From: an uncultured Burkholderiales bacterium
GTDB taxonomy: Bacteria; Pseudomonadota; Gammaproteobacteria; Burkholderiales; Burkholderiaceae
Length of the DNA: 10,061 bases
Direction of reading: 5' to 3'
NCBI GenBank assembly: GCA_903845315.1
Contig: CAIMWY010000462.1
Location: 1 to 10,061 of the forward strand
The notes under the pieces are model-generated. The model was not told where the DNA came from. It made no database searches and worked only from the letters and a program-made list of their open reading frames with translations. How positions within the stretch are numbered: position 1 is the first letter of the stretch; each line of letters begins with the position of its first letter. Position numbers and translations under genes: made by a program. This document shows positions 1-6,106 of the stretch, in pieces.

Positions 1-563
1 ATAGTTTTGTTTGTCTCACGCCACAAGTGCATCAACTCTTCTTGCAAGACACCTCGGGTTAGAGCGTCTAGCGCCCCAAATGGTTCATCCATCAGCATCA
101 CGGGAGAATCTATTGCCAATATTCTTGCAATTGCGACACGCTGACGCATCCCACCAGAGAGATTCTTTGGAAAAGCATTGCGGAAATTTGACAAACCCAT
201 TCGATCAAGAATTTCTCTTGCTCGCACAGCACTACCCTCGGTCCATTTGTCGGCGGCTTGCATTGCAAATGTGACATTTCGCTCCACAGTCATCCATGGA
301 AATAAGGCGTACTCTTGAAAAACCACGCCTCTATCTGGACCCGTCGTGTGAACCAACTGACCTGCCACTTTGCACGTGCCTGAATTTACGCTTTCAAATC
401 CAGCAATGATGTTGAGCAAGGTGGTTTTCCCACATCCCGAGGGGCCCATCACGGCTAGGAACTCCCCTTTTTTCTGGTGAATCGATACATTGTCTAAAGC
501 AATCACTGACGGACTGCCGTCGCGACTGGAAAATTGTTTATGGAGTTGATCAAGCTCGATCAT
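1..563 (-). CDS. ABC transporter ATP-binding protein, SsuB/TauB/NrtD-like (3' part cut by window edge)
   Basis: This is the cytoplasmic ATPase of an ABC importer of the nitrate/sulfonate/taurine type. It powers the permease encoded just upstream. From ATG at 563 the frame stays open for 187 codons to the window edge, so the C-terminus, including the H-loop histidine, is missing. Visible motifs are Walker A GPSGCGKT at residues 40-47, the Q-loop glutamine at 83 (VFQEYALFPW), signature LSGGMRQR at 135-142, Walker B VMLMDE at 155-160, and the D-loop GALD just after. All catalytic residues in view are intact. The start lies 5 bp after the permease stop, so the two are surely co-transcribed and perhaps translationally coupled. 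The ribosome-binding site is weak (GGAG about 14 nt upstream). Family assignment is firm; the substrate is unknown. Confidence 0.93.
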   Translation of the reverse strand, partial: MIELDQLHKQFSSRDGSPSVIALDNVSIHQKKGEFLAVMGPSGCGKTTLLNIIAGFESVNSGTCKVAGQLVHTTGPDRGVVFQEYALFPWMTVERNVTFAMQAADKWTEGSAVRAREILDRMGLSNFRNAFPKNLSGGMRQRVAIARILAIDSPVMLMDEPFGALDALTRGVLQEELMHLWRETNKT

Positions 564-568
564 CAGGA

Positions 569-1366
569 CTACCGCTCCATTCCACGTTGCCAGCGCAACA
601 AATAATGCGAGGCCCGTACCAGCAAAATATCAGATAGAAAACCATACAAGCCAATCACAATCATGTAAGCCAACATTCGGTCAACTTGGTTGTAGTCTTG
701 AGCTCGCATGAGGGTGGCGCCTAGACCATTGGGTACAGCAATCAGTTCGCCCACCACCATGAGAATCCATCCCAGGCCAATGCTGACTCGTAGCCCTGTG
801 AGGATGGTTGGAAGCGCGGCGGATAAGATGACATCTTTGAAGAGCATCCAGCGTTTTGCACCGAGGTTACGTGCAGCTCGCAAGTAAATTGCGTCAACTT
901 GACGAACGCCATCGTAGGTATTGATCAGCATGGGAAAGACCGTGCCAAGGGTGATCAAGAAGATGGCTGGTTTTGTTCCAATGCCAAACCAGAGAATTGA
1001 AAAACCAATCCAAGTGATTGGAGGAATGGCACGAACGATTTGAACCAGTGCAGACAGCATGGCATCCACTGGACGCCACATGGCCATAAACAAACCCAGC
1101 ATGACGCCAATGACCGAGCCGAGAAATAAACCTGCGGCAAAGCGTTGAAAACTAGCCCATGAATCGCTGGCGAGCTTGCCCGACAAAATATCCTCCCACA
1201 TCACTGCAACCATGGAGGATGGGGCGGGGAAAAATGAATGGTCCAAAACACCGCGCGCAACAGCAAACTCCCAAACTGAGAGCAGCAGCAACGGAAACCA
1301 CCAGCGCTCCAATACACGCAAAAACTTTTGGCGGTGATTGTGCGATTTTGTCAACAGGTTTTCCAC
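569..1366 (-). CDS. ABC transporter permease, SsuC/TauC-like
   Basis: This is an inner-membrane permease of the binding-protein-dependent transport family, about 265 aa, normal for SsuC/TauC/NrtB proteins. About six hydrophobic segments are visible, beginning with WWFPLLLLSVWEF near residue 25 and ending with MLAYMIVIGLYGFLSDILL near 235. The cytoplasmic EAA loop that docks on the ATPase is clear (AARNLGAKRW, near 165-173, then LPTILTGLRVSIGLGW). Start choice: the longest frame opens with TTG at 1372, but the GGTAGG Shine-Dalgarno sequence (1380-1375) would then be only 2 nt away. GTG at 1366, two codons later, is 8 nt from it and is preferred. The gene follows the binding-protein gene by about 16 bp and precedes the ATPase by 5 bp, so the three form one importer. 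The transported compound cannot be deduced. Confidence 0.93.
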   Translation of the reverse strand: MENLLTKSHNHRQKFLRVLERWWFPLLLLSVWEFAVARGVLDHSFFPAPSSMVAVMWEDILSGKLASDSWASFQRFAAGLFLGSVIGVMLGLFMAMWRPVDAMLSALVQIVRAIPPITWIGFSILWFGIGTKPAIFLITLGTVFPMLINTYDGVRQVDAIYLRAARNLGAKRWMLFKDVILSAALPTILTGLRVSIGLGWILMVVGELIAVPNGLGATLMRAQDYNQVDRMLAYMIVIGLYGFLSDILLVRASHYLLRWQRGMER

Positions 1367-1382
1367 TTTCAAAACCTACCCA

Positions 1383-2366
1383 TCACCATCGAACTTGTAC
1401 CTTGGCTTTTTCAAGCATGGACAAATCAGTAAAGTCAGCAGCGGAAAATTTTTGCTTGATCATGCCGTACTTGAACATGTAGTCAACATAGGCTTGAACC
1501 CCAGGCACTGTGAGCGAAACGTCATAGGTCATGTTGGTGGCACTTAGGGCCCAATCCTCAGCGCTCATTGAACCTTTGAGGGCATCGTTCAAGGCGAAGT
1601 CAGCGGCCAGTTTGGGGTTGTCGCGCAGCGCTTTGGTGGCTTCAACCAAGGCAGTCACAAAGCGTTGGGAGGCATCTTTTTCTTTTTCAAAAAATGCTTT
1701 GGACATGAACACAGCACGCGGTAAATTTCCCAACGGTGTGTCATAGGGCTTCAACATGGGTTTGGCTAATCTTTCTGTCACGACGCGACTGGGAAATGGC
1801 TCAGGAGCCGATCCGGCGTCAACCTCTTTGGATTTCATCGTTGCGATCAGCGCTGGAGGGCTGTTGATGTACATCACTTGCACGTCCGCCTTGCCTGGCT
1901 CGGTTGACATGGTCAAGCCATTTTGCTCAAACTCCACGCGCATGACCAATTCATGAAGGCCTCTGAGGGTTGCAAATTTTTTGCCTTTGAGGTCTTTGAC
2001 TGTTTGTATCGGTTGATCAGGCTGCGCAACCCAAGCAATACCGCCCGTAGAGACGCTCGAAACAATGACAGCAGGCATTCCACCTGCAATGGCTGAAATT
2101 GCGGCTTCGACACCACCCACAGCCACATCAACTTCACCAGATTTGAGGGCTTGCGCCGCCTGCAGTCCTAGCCTGAAGTTTGTGATCTTGACATCGAGGT
2201 TGTACTTGTCTGCAAGTTTTGCAACATAGGCCACTGGCAGAAAAGGACTGATTTCCAAATTGGCGATTCGAATGGTAGTTCGTGCTTGCTGCGCCAAAGT
2301 CTGCGGCGCGAATCCCAAAAGAAATACAGACAAAGAAGTCAGAATGAAACTATAGAACTTACGCAT
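1383..2366 (-). CDS. ABC transporter substrate-binding protein, NMT1/SsuA-like
   Basis: This is the periplasmic binding protein that should deliver substrate to the permease and ATPase just downstream. It has 327 aa when started at ATG 2366. That start has an AAGGCGG ribosome-binding site about 6 nt upstream and opens a standard signal peptide: MRK, a hydrophobic core (FILTSLSVFLLGFA), and likely cleavage after TLA at residue 25, before QQ. No lipobox cysteine is present, so the mature protein should be soluble. The frame is open further upstream to 2483, but that would put 39 residues before the signal peptide. The mature part has the NMT1/SsuA pattern: a first strand (TIRIANLEISPFLPVAYVAK), the SGEVDVAVGG segment near 77-85, a hinge strand VKDLKGKKFATLRG near 123-136, and an ALIATMKSKEVDAG segment near 172-185. 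Related proteins bind nitrate, sulfonates, taurine, thiamine precursors or aromatic acids; the ligand here is unknown. Confidence 0.9.
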   Translation of the reverse strand: MRKFYSFILTSLSVFLLGFAPQTLAQQARTTIRIANLEISPFLPVAYVAKLADKYNLDVKITNFRLGLQAAQALKSGEVDVAVGGVEAAISAIAGGMPAVIVSSVSTGGIAWVAQPDQPIQTVKDLKGKKFATLRGLHELVMRVEFEQNGLTMSTEPGKADVQVMYINSPPALIATMKSKEVDAGSAPEPFPSRVVTERLAKPMLKPYDTPLGNLPRAVFMSKAFFEKEKDASQRFVTALVEATKALRDNPKLAADFALNDALKGSMSAEDWALSATNMTYDVSLTVPGVQAYVDYMFKYGMIKQKFSAADFTDLSMLEKAKVQVRW

Positions 2367-2502
2367 CGTTGCCGCCTTTATTTTGAGAAAAAAGATGGAA
2401 TTAACTCTGAAATAACCCATGCTTAAGACTATTTGTTTTTCCACAAATATCTGTAAGTGTTTTCCCGTTCTATGTAAAAACACGCATTTTTATCTGTGGC
2501 GA
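2367..2502. other. 136-bp intergenic gap with two weak inverted repeats
   Basis: This AT-rich gap separates the hydrolase gene from the binding-protein gene and is the longest break inside the uptake cluster. It holds two short dyads. ATTTGT/ACAAAT spans 2431-2448 with a 6-nt loop. GTGTTTT/AAAACAC spans 2457-2483 with a 13-nt loop. Neither is GC-rich or followed by a T-run on the minus strand, so they do not look like terminators. No convincing -35/-10 pair was found on the minus strand. The ribosome-binding site of the next gene lies at its left end. It may be an RNA-processing or secondary promoter region, but nothing proves that. Confidence 0.4.
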
Positions 2503-3336
2503 TTACGCACCACGATTGCGAACAAAGTTTTCAATCATTTGCGTGCAACCCAACGGGTCTTCCCGAATTGCGATGTGTCCGCAATGAGGCATTTCGATAT
2601 AAACCGAATGCTTGATCTTGTCTGCGATGATTTTGCTGAAGTGGGCGGGTATCCAGAAATCTCGCATGCCACATGAAACCAAGGTCGGGCATTTGATTTG
2701 ATGCAATAAATCCGTAACTATCGTTTCGCCCTCTTGCCCAGGCAATTTACGTCCCCAATGAAGCATCGACTTACAGATCATTTCATAGCGCTCTGGCGTG
2801 TGCTCTCGAACCGCCTTGAGTTGAGTTGCCAAAAACATGTCTGCATTTTCATGCTCTAAGAATTCGTGCCCAAATGTCCACAAGGCGATGAAGTCGCGCA
2901 TATCTTCATCCATGCCTAATTTGTGTGCCAAGCGAATACGCAAATTGAGGTTGAGGGTGATGAATCGATTGAGCTCTGAAAAAGCACCGAACAGCATCAA
3001 GGTATCCACTTTTTCAGGGTGCTGAAGCGCCATGGCCATGGCCATGCTTCCCCCATGTGATGAACCCAAAATGTGCGCTTTGTCAAACCCGAGTTGATCA
3101 AGTAAAGACGAAAAATCAGTGGCCCATACCTCAGCAGTTAAGGATTTATCAACCCTTGAAGAGCGATCTATGCCTCGGGGATCCATCACGATGGTTGTGA
3201 AGTTTTTTTGCAAAGAGGGGGTGATGGCATCGAAATAGCTGGTGCCGCGCCCCAAACCCGGCAACAGCATGATTGGGGGACCACTTCCCTTGACTTCATA
3301 ATAAATGTTTGTGTTGTTGACTTTAGCAATTGGCAT
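2503..3336 (-). CDS. alpha/beta-fold hydrolase
   Basis: This is a 277-aa hydrolase of the alpha/beta superfamily, in the size class of enol-lactone hydrolases, esterases and meta-cleavage hydrolases. No signal peptide is visible, so it should act in the cytoplasm. The nucleophile elbow is GSSHG with Ser93. The likely acid is Asp226 (GMRD) and the likely catalytic His254 (CGHIA). The oxyanion-hole segment is LLPGLGRG near 24-31, and MDPRGIDRSS at 51-60 is the usual strand-4 turn. All catalytic elements look intact. ATG 3336 has a strong ribosome-binding site, TGGAGG, 6 nt upstream. It starts 29 bp after the Bug gene stops and precedes the ABC importer genes, so it probably hydrolyses the imported compound or an early intermediate. 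Ester, lactone and C-C bond hydrolysis are all possible; the exact reaction cannot be named. Confidence 0.92.
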   Translation of the reverse strand: MPIAKVNNTNIYYEVKGSGPPIMLLPGLGRGTSYFDAITPSLQKNFTTIVMDPRGIDRSSRVDKSLTAEVWATDFSSLLDQLGFDKAHILGSSHGGSMAMAMALQHPEKVDTLMLFGAFSELNRFITLNLNLRIRLAHKLGMDEDMRDFIALWTFGHEFLEHENADMFLATQLKAVREHTPERYEMICKSMLHWGRKLPGQEGETIVTDLLHQIKCPTLVSCGMRDFWIPAHFSKIIADKIKHSVYIEMPHCGHIAIREDPLGCTQMIENFVRNRGA

Positions 3337-3365
3337 CTAGGGCCTCCAGTTAGTAGGTATGTGGA

Positions 3366-4340
3366 TTAATCAGAACTTATTTTTTTATCCGCAATCAGCT
3401 TTTTCCAGGTGTCGCTTTCAGTTTGAATCATTTGTTGGAATTCAGTTCCGCTCAAGACCCATGCAGTGGCTCCAGCACTCTGCAGTCTTGTTTTAATTTC
3501 TTCAGCTTCTAACGCCCGGGCAAAGGAAGCAGCAATTGCAGATCGCGTTTGCAACGACATTCCGGGAGGGCCCATCACTGCAAACCACGGCAGTATTTCG
3601 ATTCCTGAAAAGCCCTGTTCATTAAAGGTCAGGATGTCTGGTGCAATGGCGCTGCGACGCCCCGCCACGGCCAAGACCTTGACTTTGCCGGCTTTGGCTG
3701 ATGGCAGTGCCGACGACAAACCAATGAACATCCCTGCTATTTGTCCTCCCATCACATCAGTCAGCGCTGGCGTTGCGCCTTTGTATGGCACATGCAATAT
3801 ATTGACTTTTGCAGAGTCCTTAAAGAGCTCAATGTAGGCATGCGTCAGATTGCCAGTCCCAGCTGATCCCATCGCCAAGGGGGTTGCACTTGTTTTGGCC
3901 AGCGTCACGAACTCATGCAAGGTATTGGCTGGGACATTGTTGGCAACCACAAGTCCAATGTCCGCATAAGCAATATTGACGATGGGCACCAAGTCGCGCT
4001 GGGGGTCGTAGCCAATGGCTTTGTCTAGATGTGGGCTGAAAGTGATCATCCCAGAACTGACGATCAACAAATGACTTCCATCTGCTGGGGCTTGCTTGAT
4101 CGTGTTGACGGCTACTGCTCCATTAGCGCCTTGTCTGTTTTCAACGGTCACCGTTGTTTTGAGTTGATTTCTCAATGCGTCGGCCGCGATTCGTCCGATG
4201 ATGTCCACCGGGCCACCAGGTGGGAACGGGATCACAACTTTTGTAAGTGCCGACGTAGTTTGGGCTCCAACCATGCTGGCAAAAAGCACAAAAAATGCAC
4301 TCGCAATCCAAGTCATACGCGTCAGATGTTGATGGCTCAT
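3366..4340 (-). CDS. Bug-family (TctC-like) tripartite tricarboxylate periplasmic binding protein
   Basis: This is a periplasmic solute receptor of the Bug/TctC family, very common in Burkholderiales. These proteins bind small carboxylates and related compounds, sometimes with TctAB membrane partners and often as orphans. From ATG 4340 it has 324 aa, the typical length. A GGGGG-rich ribosome-binding site stands 4 nt upstream, and the signal peptide has a core at WIASAFFVLFASM with likely cleavage after VGA at residue 26. The frame is open upstream to 4493, but that would overlap lysR and bury the signal peptide. Family hallmarks are IPFPPGGPVDIIGR at 37-50, VENRQGANGAVAV near 66-78, and HVPYKGATPALTDVMGGQI in the second half. 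It is the first gene of the minus-strand cluster. No tctA or tctB is in the window, so its membrane partner, if any, is elsewhere. Its ligand is unknown. Confidence 0.93.
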   Translation of the reverse strand: MSHQHLTRMTWIASAFFVLFASMVGAQTTSALTKVVIPFPPGGPVDIIGRIAADALRNQLKTTVTVENRQGANGAVAVNTIKQAPADGSHLLIVSSGMITFSPHLDKAIGYDPQRDLVPIVNIAYADIGLVVANNVPANTLHEFVTLAKTSATPLAMGSAGTGNLTHAYIELFKDSAKVNILHVPYKGATPALTDVMGGQIAGMFIGLSSALPSAKAGKVKVLAVAGRRSAIAPDILTFNEQGFSGIEILPWFAVMGPPGMSLQTRSAIAASFARALEAEEIKTRLQSAGATAWVLSGTEFQQMIQTESDTWKKLIADKKISSD

Positions 4341-4366
4341 ATGTCCCCCTTTTATCCTTGACGGCC

Positions 4367-4395
4367 ATGTTATGCATGAAACCATGTCTTGTCGA
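4367..4395 (-). promoter_or_regulatory. candidate sigma-70 promoter of the Bug/hydrolase/ABC cluster
   Basis: On the minus strand, TCGACA (4395-4390, one mismatch to TTGACA) is followed 17 nt later by TAACAT (4372-4367, 4 of 6 matches to TATAAT). Transcription would begin near 4360, leaving a leader of about 20 nt with the GGGGG ribosome-binding site before ATG 4340. The position fits the divergent layout, and the -35 touches the dyad at 4395-4413. This is a reading by eye, not a measured start. Confidence 0.4.
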
Positions 4396-4413
4396 CTATG
4401 ATTTAGGCATACT
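4395..4413. promoter_or_regulatory. interrupted dyad, candidate LysR-type operator
   Basis: The 19-bp stretch ACTATGATTTAGGCATACT is an interrupted inverted repeat: TATG and CATA arms around a 7-nt spacer, extended by an outer A/T pair with one mismatch between. LysR-type regulators bind such interrupted dyads in the divergent region beside their own gene. It abuts the candidate -35 of the minus-strand cluster and lies 23 bp before the lysR start. A protein bound here could both repress lysR and act on the cluster promoter. The assignment to this regulator is inferred from position. Confidence 0.4.
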
Positions 4414-4435
4414 AAAAATGAATTAATAGCACAGA

Positions 4436-5344
4436 ATGAACCAATCTGATATCTTCTCTGGCGTGACCGCCTTTGTGCGTGCCGCCGAGTCACACAGCTT
4501 TACTCAGTCTGCAAGACTCCTAGGAGTGACGCCCTCTGCGGTGAGCAAAGCGGTGTCAAGACTTGAGAAAGACATAGGCGTTCGTTTGTTTCATCGATCC
4601 CCAAGAGAGGTGACCTTGACCGCCGAAGGTTTTAGTTTTTTCAACCGATGCAAGTCCTTGGTGCATGACATGGAGGATGCCAGAGCACTTGTAGAGTCAA
4701 TCGGCTCGGCACCTCAGGGGCTTTTACGAATTTGCGCACCAGTAACATTTGGAGAATACGTTTTGGCCCCTGTGCTCAGCGGTTTTCTAGACCAAAACCC
4801 TGGATTGCGAATCGACTTGGTTCTGACCGACCGCTTTCCAGATTTGGTGGAAGAACGTTTCGATATGGCGATACGTGTTGGTGAAGTGCCTGACTCACGA
4901 TTGATCGCAAAAACGATCTATTCCCGTCCGTTCGTAACTGCGGCATCCCCTCAATATCTGGCATTACATGGCAGACCAACATCACCAACAACGTTGTCTG
5001 AACATAACTGTTTGGGCTATCTGCTAGAGAGCAGAGGAGTCACAAGAACATGGATCTTCGAGAAAGCAAAAGAAAGATGGGTGGTTCAACCCACTGGCAG
5101 CGTGACATCCGGACACGCCTCGGTGTTGCTTGAGTTGGCACGGAAAGGTTTGGGCATTATTCACACACCTTTCTATTTAGTCACAGATGCACTTCGACGT
5201 GGAGAATTGATACAGATTTTGGAGGATTACCAAACCTTGGGGCAGCCCTTGTCTGTGGTTTACCCACAAAGCAGGTTTGGATCTGCAAAACTAGATGCAT
5301 TCATTCATTTTTTGTTTGCGCTGCCTTTGACACTCAAGCCTTAA
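4436..5344 (+). CDS. LysR-type transcriptional regulator (CrgA/DmlR-like)
   Basis: This is a 302-aa DNA-binding regulator with the standard LysR architecture. The N-terminal winged helix-turn-helix covers about residues 5-64 (FVRAAESHSFTQSARLLG, then TPSAVSKAVSRLEKDIGVRLF). A linker helix follows, then a periplasmic-binding-like effector domain from about 90 to 295 (LLRICAPVTFGEYVLAPVLSGF, FDMAIRVGEVPDSRLIAKTI). The HSFT start and the RLFHRSPREVTLTAEG end of the DNA-binding domain resemble the CrgA/DmlR branch. Start ATG 4436 gives the usual N-terminus, although the ribosome-binding site is weak. It is divergent from the Bug/hydrolase/ABC cluster with 95 bp between, the classic arrangement in which a LysR protein controls its neighbour and itself. 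The effector is unknown but is probably the imported compound or a product of the hydrolase. Its 3' end converges on tRNA-Pro. Confidence 0.95.
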   Translation: MNQSDIFSGVTAFVRAAESHSFTQSARLLGVTPSAVSKAVSRLEKDIGVRLFHRSPREVTLTAEGFSFFNRCKSLVHDMEDARALVESIGSAPQGLLRICAPVTFGEYVLAPVLSGFLDQNPGLRIDLVLTDRFPDLVEERFDMAIRVGEVPDSRLIAKTIYSRPFVTAASPQYLALHGRPTSPTTLSEHNCLGYLLESRGVTRTWIFEKAKERWVVQPTGSVTSGHASVLLELARKGLGIIHTPFYLVTDALRRGELIQILEDYQTLGQPLSVVYPQSRFGSAKLDAFIHFLFALPLTLKP

Positions 5345-5374
5345 AGTGTGATTTTCGAGGGAAAGGCTGCTTAA

Positions 5375-5419
5375 AGAAAAAAGCAAAAAGGGCTAGTTAC
5401 TTTTGAGAACTAACCCTTT
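5375..5419 (-). terminator. intrinsic terminator downstream of tRNA-Pro
   Basis: Read on the minus strand, AAAGGGTTAGTT (5419-5408) pairs with AACTAGCCCTTT (5398-5387) around a 9-nt loop. This makes a 12-bp stem with one G-U wobble. A T-rich run follows at once (TTTTTGCTTTTTT and on). This is a convincing rho-independent terminator for the tRNA and the genes before it. On the plus strand the wobble becomes a C-A mismatch and the T-run is only three bases, so it would be a weaker stop for lysR. It begins 8 nt after the tRNA 3' end. Confidence 0.85.
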
Positions 5420-5427
5420 GATTTAAT

Positions 5428-5504
5428 TGGTCGGCGTGGCGGGATTCGAACTCGCGACCCCTTGCACCCCATGCAAGTGCGCTACCAGGCTGCGCTACAC
5501 GCCG
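5428..5504 (-). tRNA. tRNA-Pro (anticodon GGG)
   Basis: This 77-nt tRNA gene includes an encoded 3' CCA. The cloverleaf reads as follows: acceptor arms CGGCGTG and CACGCCG (7 bp, with the initial C typical of bacterial tRNA-Pro), D-stem GCGC/GCGC with loop AGCCTGGTA, and anticodon stem CTTGC/GCAAG with loop ATGGGGT. The anticodon GGG lies at 5470-5468, followed by G37, as expected for proline. The variable loop has 5 nt and the T-loop is TTCGAAT. The T-stem GCGAG/CCCGC has one A-C mismatch. It reads CCC and CCU codons. It lies 22 bp after the MerR-like gene on the same strand, with no terminator between, so it is probably processed from the merR transcript. Confidence 0.97.
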
Positions 5505-5526
5505 AAAGAAATCATTATAGCTTGAC

Positions 5527-5994
5527 TCAGACCGACTCTGACAGCAGATCGCGAATTTGCGCGAGCTCTTTGCGCAAACCATGCAGCGTTTCATCGGTCG
5601 CCTGCAATGGAGAAGACGATGAAGTGTTGGCAACTGATGTGTCAGCCTCACGCGGATATTCAAAGTCTTCTTCATCATCATGTAAGGCCTCATCCAACAA
5701 ATCCCCACTGATGCGACGTTTGTCGCGATCATGCTGGACCAGTTCTTGGAGTTTGTTGCGTGCGCCACTGATGGTGAAACCTTGGTCATACAAGAGGTCA
5801 CGAATCCGACGAATCATCAGCACTTCATGGTGCTGGTAATAGCGACGATTCCCGCGCCGTTTCATCGGTCGCAATTGCGTGAATTCCTGCTCCCAATAGC
5901 GCAGCACGTGCGGCTTAACGCCGCACAAATCGCTCACTTCGCCAATGGTGAAGTAGCGTTTGGCTGGGATGGGAGGAAGAATGGATTTCTCCAT
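5527..5994 (-). CDS. MerR-family transcriptional regulator
   Basis: This small MerR-like regulator has about 155 aa from ATG 5994. GTG 6006 in the same frame would add four residues; neither start has a clear ribosome-binding site. The N-terminal domain is a textbook MerR winged helix: YFTIGEVSDLCGVKPHVLRYWE at about 14-35, and the wing RRGNRRYYQHHEVLMIRRI at about 46-64. A short dimerisation helix (QGFTISGARNKLQELV) follows. The remainder is acidic and low in complexity (EALHDDEEDFEYPREADTS), with no metal-binding cysteine pattern, so it is not a typical metal sensor. It sits between ihfA and tRNA-Pro in the pheST-ihfA cluster. Its regulatory target is unknown. The family is certain and the role is not. 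Confidence 0.94.
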   Translation of the reverse strand: MEKSILPPIPAKRYFTIGEVSDLCGVKPHVLRYWEQEFTQLRPMKRRGNRRYYQHHEVLMIRRIRDLLYDQGFTISGARNKLQELVQHDRDKRRISGDLLDEALHDDEEDFEYPREADTSVANTSSSSPLQATDETLHGLRKELAQIRDLLSESV

Positions 5995-6029
5995 GAAATC
6001 AGACACTTGTAAACGGGATCGCAGAGGTT

Positions 6030-6050
6030 ACACGAAGATTGCCTTCGTGT
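6030..6050. repeat. 8-bp perfect hairpin upstream of the MerR-like gene
   Basis: ACACGAAG (6030-6037) and CTTCGTGT (6043-6050) form a perfect stem with a 5-nt loop, inside the gap between ihfA and the MerR-like gene. On the minus strand the stem is not followed by a T-run. On the plus strand a run of six T begins 7 nt after it. It could be a 5'-leader structure for merR, or a terminator of antisense transcription. It starts 36 bp before the merR ATG. Confidence 0.5.
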
Positions 6051-6074
6051 TGTTACTTTTTTCGTTTCAAGAAC

Positions 6075-6104
6075 AAAATAGTGCATCCACACCCACAGTG
6101 TGAA
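6075..6104 (-). promoter_or_regulatory. possible internal promoter for merR and tRNA-Pro
   Basis: On the minus strand, TTCACA (6104-6099, 5 of 6 to the -35 consensus) precedes TATTTT (6080-6075, 4 of 6 to the -10 consensus) with an 18-nt spacer, just after the ihfA stop. It would give the MerR-like gene a leader of about 75 nt containing the hairpin at 6030-6050. A short dyad CACAC/GTGTG (6088-6102) lies between the two boxes. This is weak evidence, by eye only. Confidence 0.25.
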
Positions 6105-6106
6105 AT

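Noticed and set aside
2367..2483. N-terminal extension of the NMT1/SsuA-like protein to 2483
   Set aside because: It would add 39 residues before a clear signal peptide, whereas ATG 2366 has an AAGGCGG site at the right distance.
4341..4493. N-terminal extension of the Bug protein to 4493
   Set aside because: It would overlap the lysR start and the divergent promoter region and place 51 residues before a clear signal peptide. ATG 4340 has a good ribosome-binding site.
5397..5801. 134-codon minus-strand frame across merR and the tRNA
   Set aside because: It overlaps the MerR-like gene in another frame and runs through the tRNA-Pro and its terminator. The protein has no family features.
6030..6064. 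Hairpin plus T-run read as a plus-strand terminator of a gene
   Set aside because: No plus-strand gene precedes it, and the T-run starts 7 nt after the stem, so it is listed only as a hairpin.
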